Both the position numbers and the translations under genes were made by a program. From Cryptomeria japonica (lineage: Eukaryota > Streptophyta > Pinopsida > Cupressales > Cupressaceae), in NCBI RefSeq assembly GCF_030272615.1, contig NC_081405.1, forward strand, positions 469,636,008 to 469,700,007: DNA of 64,000 nt, written 5' to 3'. Of this stretch, positions 55,997 through 64,000 are shown in pieces. Under the pieces are notes generated by a model. That model worked only from the letters and a program-made list of their open reading frames with translations. It made no database searches and was not told the DNA's origin. Position 1 is the stretch's first letter. The number at the start of each line of letters is the position of its first letter.

Positions 55997-56475
55997 TCAC
56001 TCTAAATCACTCAGTGACATCATCGAGCAACATAGGAACATGACCGAAGCCAAAGATAAATCAATAAAAAGATAAGATGCACAAATTCCAACAAATCAAA
56101 CAAACATCTTGATCGTCATTGTCAAAATTTGAAAGTGCGGATAGGACGATCATGCTGTCTGGTTTCAGGGAATGCGGTACCCCGTCTAAGACAGGACACA
56201 GTCTGGTTTCGAGTATACCACACCCTGTATAAGACCCATGATAGTAGAGACAAGGACAAATGATTTGGAGGTTGAGTGATATGACAATTCGGATCAGTTT
56301 GAATGTTTGGTTTGAGTAACAAGTTCATCTGTTAACGCATGATTTCATTAAAGCACAATGTGGGATTGCGAGTTGTTGGATGTATACTCAGGGATCTGTC
56401 TATGCACAGAGGGATCATTTATTGACAAAAAAAATACTTGTTTTTGGATTTTAATGTTTTTGCAATGTTTTTGTG
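55997..56475. other. Leader-like sequence following the inverted PBS
   Basis: No coding potential recognised. A duplicated phrase with CTGGTTTC and GGTACCCCG/TACCACACC occurs at 56158-56230. Confidence 0.4.
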
Positions 56476-56960
56476 TTCATTTTTTCAGGACTTTTTATGA
56501 TTTTTTAGGGATTTTCATTTTTTCAATTTTTAGATATTTCTTCAGGACTTTAGTCGATTTTTTTTGAAGATTTTTTCAGGACATTATTTGATTTTTTTAG
56601 AGATTTTTTCAGGACATTTTTAAATGTTTTTGAGATTTTTTTCAGGACATTTTTTGATTTTTTTTGAATTATTTCAGGACATTTTTCAATTTTTATGATT
56701 TTTTCAAGACATTTTTCAATTTTTTAATGATTTTTTCAGGACATTTTTCAATTTTTTTATGATTTTTTCAGGACATTTTTCAATTTTAAAGATTTTTTCA
56801 GGACATTTTTAAATTTTTATGATCTTTTTTCAGGACATTATTTGATTTTTATGAGATTTTTTCAGGATCATATTCAATTTTTATGAGATTTTTTCAGGAC
56901 ATTTTTCAATTTTTATGATTTTTTTCAGGACATTTTATCTGATTTTTAATGATTTTGCCC
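56476..56960 (-). repeat. Minisatellite, about 30-33 bp unit, about 15 copies
   Basis: + strand consensus TTTTTTCAGGACATTTTTCA plus ATTTTTATGA. Copies vary slightly in length, so the array is contiguous and imperfect. It lies downstream of the long ORF on the coding strand. Confidence 0.9.
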
Positions 56961-57913
56961 CCAGTGTCTAGCAAGGAAAGGAATATGACAGGTGAATAAA
57001 TAGGCTTGCTGAAATGATGGTGGATAGAGGGAAGACAAAGGCCTTTTATTATGGAGACAATACGGATGCAATTTTCAAGGGCTATTGCGTGATGGGACAA
57101 GAGATTGGATATGACAATGTAAAGCAGTGACATGGCATGAGGAACATGTCAAGAGGTTTTTGAAACCATGTTTAAATTTTGCGTCCTTATGTCAGATCAA
57201 GATCAAGGGACAGAAAGAGTGTATGGATAGTGATATGATATGGATAGGATAAGAAAGACCAAGAATGGATAAGGGACATGGACTGAAGGTCGGGATAGGA
57301 TATGGATAGTGGCAGAAAGTTGCAATAAGATAGGGAATATGGATGAAAGGTTGTAATAAGCAAATGGATAAATGACCAAAAGCTATGATGGACTAAAAGC
57401 TACAAACAAGATACGTGATGCTCATGAAGATCCTCAGCCTTGTCAAGATCAAAGGTGGAAAGAGGAAATTGGACATGAGGGACAATAGGATAATGGAGGG
57501 TAATGACAGGAGTTCGATAGGATAATGGAAGGGCAATAGGATATGAAGGAGGAAACCTGCCCCCAAGTGTGGTGTGCAAGAAGTTCATAAATTACGCATG
57601 ATGCCTGTTTGCCAGGTTTTCATCATGGTACTTGCCCAAGGTGCCTATTTGCCAGGTTTTCAACAGTGGACGAATTATTTTTTCTTTACTTTTTTTTTTC
57701 TTTTCTTTTTCTTTTTTCACTTTTTTTGATTTTTTTTTTTTTTTGACTTTTTCAATAGAAGATAGACACATGATAGGGGATGGAAGAAGGACTCAAACAT
57801 CTCTTTGTTTGGATAGTAGCCTTGAAAAAAAATGGACCATGACCTTTAAAAGTATGCTCAAAGACATTGGTAGGATAAGGACATGGAAAATGAGATGAAA
57901 CTAAGGCAAGGAT
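56961..57913. other. Non-coding 3' part of the young element
   Basis: Purine-rich GGATA/AAGG stretches (57180-57560), two copies of GCCTATTTGCCAGGTTTTCA-like sequence (57602-57622, 57642-57662), then T-runs (57668-57750). No gene. Confidence 0.6.
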
Positions 57914-60790
57914 TTATGCAAAGGATTGGACCAAAGGGATCGAAGGATGGAAAATATGAATTGGATAATGGATAGGGTATTGGAAGAATTGGGCTTGAGT
58001 AGATGTAAATGAAGACAAGATCGACATTGGCACACACCTTGAGGGGTGATGGACTGATGGAGGAAGAGTGGGTTTCAGATTGTGAGATTTGGATGGAGGA
58101 AAGGATAGTGATTCTGGGACATAAGGGCCCAAAATGGATGAAGAAGGTGATGGAGGAATAGATTTGAGAGGTTTGGATGGAGGAATAGCAATTTTGGATG
58201 CCAAGTTGGATTTTTCTTTTTGTGCTTCAAGAAGCTGCTTAGGGATCCACATGGTTTTTGATTTTTCATGCTTTTGTGGTTCCTTGGAGTGCATTGCTTG
58301 CACAAGGGATTTAGGAACCCATATATATTTTGACTTTGCTTTATTTTGCTCAATGGGCCTTTGTGGCCTTTTGGATATTTCTTTTTCTTTATAGATCATA
58401 TTGTTCTTTGTTTTGACATGTCGATTATATTGGACATGTTGATCCTTGAATACATGTAGATTTCTAGACTTGTGACTTTTATACTTGGCATCCAAATTTC
58501 TTGGAAGAGGGAATGAATGTCGGTGTGGAAGGGAATGATATGGAGGCCTGTGGGATGGATGGAAGGTTCTCCAAGATGTGTGCCTTTGCTGATGTTGCAT
58601 AGGAGATGGAGGGATATAGGGACCTAGAATGGATGGAAGCAATGATGGGGAAGGTGGACATTTGGATTTTGACTTTGAAGGGATACCAGCGCCTTGAGTG
58701 TGAGCTCTGTAGCCATGACCATTAGTATATTCTTTGATATGGCGGGGTTCTTGCTCATGAAGGTCTACTCCTTTGCCTTTATGAATATCTTGACTTGTAG
58801 GATACTCTTTTCTTTGGGAAGAAGACGTGAGTCCATTATGAGGTGGATATGATATGAGAGAAATAATGAGATCTTGAAGTGGATCGGATTGGACCAAAGT
58901 GGAAGAACCCATTATGCATGTTGAGGGTTCATGAACATCTTGCACTGACACGTTAGAATCATGAGGGGAATTAGGATCATGAGAGGGACTAGGATTGTGT
59001 AGTGGACATGGTTCAATGACAAGCTCTTCAAGAGATGGAATGGGAAAAATAATGGGATCATCAAAAGAAATGCGATCTTGGAGTGTATATGGAGCATTAA
59101 GACAAGGAGATGGAGGAACAAGTGGATCTTGTGGAGGATCTGAAGGAATAATTTGATCTTGACAAGGAGGAAGATCATTGGAATCCTCTTTAAAGGTGCT
59201 TTTCTCTTGACTTTCAATGGGATCATCGGAAAGGATGGAAGGAATATCTTGATCTTGTTTAGGAAGTGGAATGCCAATGGGATTTGAAAGCAAATTTTTT
59301 TCATGAAATGGAAGGGGATCGTTTGGGATTGGATGGACTGGGATATCTTGATCTTGCTCGGGGAATGGAGTGTCAATAGGACTTTGGATAGGATGGACAA
59401 GAATAGGGGAATCATCATGAGTGTCTAGGGAAATGGGGTCCAGGTCAACAATTGGATGGGATGATAAGGTTTCAAGATCTTGATCTTGATCTGTTTCAAG
59501 ACACGTTTCTTCGTGCTCTAAATTATCCTCTTGACATGGGGTTGGACTTTGGATATGCGTGGGGGATTTTGACAAGGAATTAATGTTTTGGCATGAAGGA
59601 AATGCACCTTGAACATTTGTGATGGATTCTGGCAAGGAATCAATGCTTGAACATGAGGAAGAAAGACTTTGAATGGAGTCCTCTAAAACAGGTAATGGCA
59701 ATAAAGTGCATGGTTGCATTGGGTCTTGTATTTCTGAAACATGACAAGGATGTGCATCATGAATTGGATTATCGTGGCAATCAATTATGGATAGCTCTTG
59801 GATAATTGCATCCTTAGGTGTATTGTTTGATGAGGACAATATAGAAGGTTCTTGTGAAACTTCTAAAGGTGTAGGGATAGATGCCACTGGAGAGTCAATT
59901 TGTTTGCGGGGGAATGAGGCATTGCTAGACATAAGTGTATTATCTTGATCTTCCTCAAAGAACTCACTTGGTAATTTCCTTAAGAGCATTGCAATAAAGT
60001 CACCTTTCTTTTTAGGTTTTGATATAGTTGTATCTGGAATTTGAACTTGTTTGGAAAGAATTTGGTCTTGGTTTGATGTCATGTTTTGATTTTGAACTAG
60101 ATGTTGCTCAAATTGGTTTGACATGTTCAAAATTTGGCTTGGTGTGGGCTGCAACCTTTGTTTTTGAATGTTTGGTTGTAGTTGTTGACATTGATATGTT
60201 GATTGAACTTGAACTTGTTGATATTCCACCATTGGTTGGACTATTTGTTGACATTGTATAGTGGGTTGGACATATTGTTGAAATTGGACCATTGGTTGTG
60301 TTGGTTGTATATGTTGAACAATTGGTTGAACCATTGGTTGTATTGGTTGAAAATCTGATTGATAGTAAACACCTTCTTGTTCTTGTTGTGAAGGCACATA
60401 ATGTTGTTGTCTCTTTTCTTGAAATTGTTTCATCATCTCTATTTGTGAGAGGAGAGCTGGTATGTCTGATTGTTCAAGAAGAGATCTTACATCAATTGGC
60501 TTGATATTTGGATTTCGACCTGGAAATTTTCGAAACATTTTGGACACTTGTGATCTATTCTTCGCAATGTTTTTCACTTTTTGTTCCAATATCTCATTTT
60601 CTTGAGCTAGTTTCTCCTCTAGTTTTTGTATTTGGACATTTACATCATCATGATAAGTCTGATCAATGTTGCTTTGTTGTTGGGTTGGATATAATTGTGA
60701 TTGCCTTGGATTAAAATTTGATTACATTGTCGGTTGATATGTCAAACTTTGTTGCATCATTGGTGCTTGGAACCTTGTTTCAATAGACAT
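57914..60790 (-). pseudogene. Long Pro/Gln/Ser-rich ORF of the young element (one early stop)
   Basis: The frame runs from ATG at 60790 (MSIETRFQAPMMQQ) to the stop at 57914-57916, 958 codons, with a single in-frame TAA at codon 23 (60724-60722). After it the first ATG is at 60538 (MFRKFPGRNPN), leaving 874 residues. Order: coiled coil (residues about 45-80), then MFRKFPGRNPNIKPIDVRSL, a Gln/Val/Pro repeat region (about 130-230), a long acidic Pro/Ser/Asp region with DQDIP repeats (about 430-620), and a basic C-terminal part with two SILGPYxPxS copies and two WxPKxL copies. No zinc knuckle, protease, RT or integrase. Possibly a Gag-like or accessory protein; the family is unknown to me. Confidence 0.7.
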
Positions 60791-62892
60791 GTCACTATGC
60801 AAATGCAATATTTTTGGAATTTTTCAAGGATAATGTATGATATGCAACTAAATGCAAACTAAATAGATGAAAATGCAACCTATGGCAAGAATGCAATCTA
60901 TGTTTTTGGTTGTTTTTCAAGATTTTGACAAACTTTTTGGAATGCAAATCTAAGAGAGGGACCCTTGGGAAATTGGAATGATGTCTAGACCTCAAAGGAC
61001 AAAAGGACTAAGTGACAAAAGGACAAAATGACAAAGTCTCCCCTATATGCTTGGATACTAAGCTAGGTTTGACCAAATGACAATAATGACATAAAGAGAA
61101 AAGGTTTGATAAGGTCTAGACTTCTTAACAATGACTTAGGGTTTATCAAAGATTTGGATTACTCAAGTATGACAAAAACCTAGTTTTGACACTATATGAT
61201 AAGGGACAATTAATATGCAAATGATCTTAATATGATATGATAATGACCTAAGCTTAATGAAGAAACCTAGGGTATGCAAATATGAATGAATGACAATGAT
61301 ATGACTTTAATGCAAGAGGACATATGCAAATGGATGACTCTTATTGATATGCAAAGGAATATGACTTAGGTGAAACCTAACCTTGGTACTTGACAATGAC
61401 TTTTGCAAAATGGAACCTATGATGAACTTAAATGTAAGTGACATGAATGTTGAGACAAGATTTTGAACAATATTTGACAACCATGTTTGAAGATGAGTTT
61501 TGAATCTTGATAAACTTTTGTTGGATGAATATCTCTTGTGTTTAAACATATGTTGGATCAATTTGTTTTGCTCTTTGAAATGGGATGCAATTCAACTTTT
61601 GACAAGAAAAGAATACAAGATATTGCAACTTAGACTCAAGACAATCATGCTCATTTCCACATTTCTTATGGTAGGCAAAGACATTAGGTACTTGAGAGGT
61701 AGACTCATTATGGGATTCAAGGAGAATACATAGATGCTTGACCCCACGGGCTCCCCTCCACGGCACTCACTTCTCAAGGCAGCCAAGCATCAGTCCCCAT
61801 GGAAATCTCCCCATGGCGAACTTAGTATCTCTTCCAAGTATCCGAATTTGTCCTTCTCAAGCAACTGGAAGGGTTTTTGGCCTCTAAAAACAAGGTGTTT
61901 AGTAAGGATTTCTGTTAAGCATTACTCCTTGATGTCACGCAAGCATGATTGAGACATTAAGCCCATCAAGATACCAAACAAATGTAGTCGTGCAAGCACG
62001 ATTTAGACCAAGAGGCCCTACTTAGATGTTGATATGAGAAAGAGTCCAAGGGTCATCACTTCCCAAGTAACTGCAATTCCCACGTAATACTTCCTTCAAA
62101 GCTTTCGCTCATTGGGTATTTTTTATAGTGAGTTAGAATGCCAAGGAATTCTAGCCATACTCACTTTGGGTCCTTCCCTTCTCACGATTATCACTTGCTT
62201 GCAAAAGCAAAGTGGTCGGGAAGGCAGGCCCTCTAAAGGAGACACACAATCAAAGACAAAAGCATGGTATCGAAGATCTGGATTTCTGATCACCCTAAAA
62301 GGATGAGAGCATACTCTCCTACTCCAATGTCACACTCAACAATCAAATCAAGCATAGATTCATTCCATCCTACTTAAAAAAATCACTAAGTGCCTAATTA
62401 AAAATCACAAACACAAAGTTTGGTTGTTTCTCCAAGGCAACCTGCAAAAACTCGAGTTAGAAGTTTGATTTGTTGTCTTTGACTATCGATTCTGCATAAC
62501 ACATGTTAGTAGTTTGATTTATTGTCTTTGCCATGCATATGCCAAGATTTTGCACAGATAATTAGTACCAAAATCCAAAGCACAGAAAACAGAATGCAAA
62601 AACTAAACAAATTTCAAATAAAACACTGCATTTTTACCCCTGTTCTGGACTTTACACAAGCGTAGAACCCATGACACAGGTGCAGAATGCAGGACACAAG
62701 CGCAGAATGTCTTCAACACAGGCGCAGAATGCTCAACACAGGCGCAGGATGTAGGACACAGGCGCAGAAGTCTCCAGAAAACCCTGCACGACCCTGTTTT
62801 TGGGTTTTTGGCCTGCAAAGTCAACTTGAAAGCACTCAAAAACACCATAAAGGGGTTAGATGGTTAGTGTTCACATCGGGTTCACCAATTAA
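60791..62892 (-). other. Leader of the young element with PBS
   Basis: The PBS TGGTGAACCCGATG is at 62887-62874 (minus), five bases from the LTR. I do not assign its tRNA. Then about six copies of GCGCCTGTGT-like repeats (62780-62640), followed by blocks similar to the Tat leader: 62330-62110 matches 1330-1540, and 61815-61720 matches 1800-1915. Nearer the ORF (61300-60960) it is rich in TGACAAAAGG-like phrases. No gene. Confidence 0.75.
62640..62780 (-). repeat. GCGCCTGTGT leader repeats
   Basis: About six units of 20-25 bases on the + strand reading ACACAGGCGCAGAATG with small changes. The Tat element carries comparable GCGC-rich repeats in its leader. Confidence 0.8.
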
Positions 62893-64000
62893 TGTACGTT
62901 AGGAAATAGGAAATCATCACAAAACAAGATAAACATAATAGCTCAATCACAAATGCATTCATTGTAATGAATCTATCCTAAGACACACTCAATAGAGACA
63001 TGAAAACAAAGCATACAAAACTAGAAATTATGCAAACCATAGACACGATTTGAATGATCCTTCATGCGGCTCCATTGTTCTTCTTTCCTCTCCAAATAGT
63101 TGTGGATCTCACCTACAAGTGCACACACAATTGAAAGCAAGTAGACGGGATTTTTGATCAAGAGTACTAGAAGCTTAGATTCGATAGTCTGATTAAGGAT
63201 TATTCTCATTATTGATGAAGATCATCCAATTTATAGAAGAATTGGAGAGATGACAAGATTAGCATGATTCAATTCAAATGGAAATTGCAAATCAATTATG
63301 TCAATTATGACAAATTATGACAAATTATGCACTTTCTATGCAAAATTTGTTGATTGATAATTCATGACAATTTATGACAAATTTCTATGTCAAGAATTGA
63401 TTGATTGTCAATTATGACAAATTTATGAAAAATTGACATGTCATTTCCATGAATTTAGGAGAGAAATAGGAGGAAATTGAAATTAGGAATTAGAAAATTA
63501 AGAAATTAGAGAATGAGGAAATTAGGAATTAGGTAAATTAATTAATAATTTGTCGTTTATTAATTAATTCACAAAGAGGAATAATTAGCCAATTAAATGA
63601 ACATTTAATTGCAATGAGAAGACTTAGGATAAATAAACAATTTATTAATCCTAAAGGAAGAAAATGACACACAAGGTTAAATGATTAAATCACGAAACCC
63701 TAGAAGATGAATTAGGTCTTGAAAGATAATTGACTCGATCATGATTTGATTTTGGATTGATAAATGACCAATGTGATAAATGATTTGATTGAGAAATGCA
63801 CCAAGGAACACTGACAAATTGATCCAAATTAACATAATTGAGACAAACAACGATCGATGACAAATCGATCACAAAATGACAAGATCAAACAAGATGACAA
63901 GAGTTGTTGACAAAATAGATTGCAAAATGACAGGATTGAAAATGACCACGACTGATGACAAATCAATCGCAAAATGACAAGATCGAACATGACAACGATC
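62893..64000 (-). repeat. 5' LTR of the young element (partial)
   Basis: Offset of exactly 8953 to the 3' LTR, 7 mismatches in 1108 bases. About 410 bases of U3 lie beyond the window. Confidence 0.95.

Larger units (their letters stand above)
53940..64000 (-). mobile_element. Young non-autonomous LTR retrotransposon (5' LTR runs off the window)
   Basis: Direct LTRs 53940-55459 (3') and 62893 to beyond 64000 (5') align with no indel over 1108 bases and 7 mismatches. Minus-strand order: 5' LTR, PBS, leader, long Pro/Gln-rich ORF, minisatellite, inverted LTR piece, PPT, 3' LTR. No protease, RT or integrase motif is found in the 7.4-kb interior, so it needs proteins from another element. LTR start, PPT and leader resemble the Tat element at 1-16500. 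It is inserted in the second LINE; the flank GATAG (53935-53939) should be the target duplication. Confidence 0.85.

Noticed and set aside
56476-56960. CRISPR-like array
   Set aside because: Units are contiguous with no unique spacers, in plant retrotransposon DNA; it is a minisatellite.
58075-59418. Alternative frames inside the long ORF (e.g. 58912-59418 and 58075-58353)
   Set aside because: Shadows of the 57914-60790 frame; their composition follows from it.

Overview
The window looks like nuclear, intergenic DNA of a seed plant made almost entirely of transposable elements: Ty3/Gypsy of the Tat type, Ty1/Copia, L1-type LINEs with DUF4283-type ORF1 and plant RNase H, a TRIM, and a fragment of a PLS-class PPR gene. 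Long nested LTR elements, AT-rich spacers and the lack of any intact host gene suggest a large genome, possibly a gymnosperm; that last point is a guess. I found no rRNA, tRNA, CRISPR array or bacterial-type gene.

Layout. 1-16500: Tat-type Ty3/Gypsy element on the + strand (5' LTR cut by the window edge, leader, gag, protease, G-patch, RT/RNase H, second RNase H, integrase, antisense plant-mobile-domain ORF, PPT, 3' LTR). It sits inside a Copia-type element (16501-19941) that carries an acidic coiled-coil ORF. That element sits in turn inside the RT domain of a third, Copia element (19942 to about 22360). 22361-29680: unassigned AT-rich DNA with one GC-richer, promoter-like island (26.9-27.7 kb) and small tandem repeats. 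29682-38229: decayed minus-strand LTR element with an initiator-Met PBS and a gag zinc knuckle, enclosing a PPR pseudogene. 38747-39120: a 374-bp TRIM with a perfect 5-bp target duplication. 40397-49915: complete LINE with a 15-bp target duplication, ORF1, ORF2 and an unusual third ORF, interrupted by a Copia solo LTR (44638-46168). 51828-53939: 3' part of a second LINE on the minus strand, interrupted by a young minus-strand LTR element (53940 to beyond 64000).

The last element is the least decayed. Its LTRs differ at 7 of 1108 compared bases. It has no recognisable pol but carries a frame of about 960 codons, rich in Pro, Gln and Ser, with one early stop. Its LTR terminus, PPT and leader blocks resemble those of the Tat element at 1-16500, so it may be a non-autonomous element mobilised by Tat proteins. 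Next to its PPT lies an inverted LTR piece that shares R-U5 but not U3.

Recurring theme: three elements of different orders (Tat, Copia, LINE) each carry an accessory ORF beyond the standard replication genes, laid out as helical domain, acidic linker and coiled coil. Nearly all coding regions are broken by stops and frameshifts. Relative ages from LTR divergence counted by eye: young minus-strand element 0.6%, Tat element about 4%, 29.7-38.2 kb element about 10%, TRIM about 15%.
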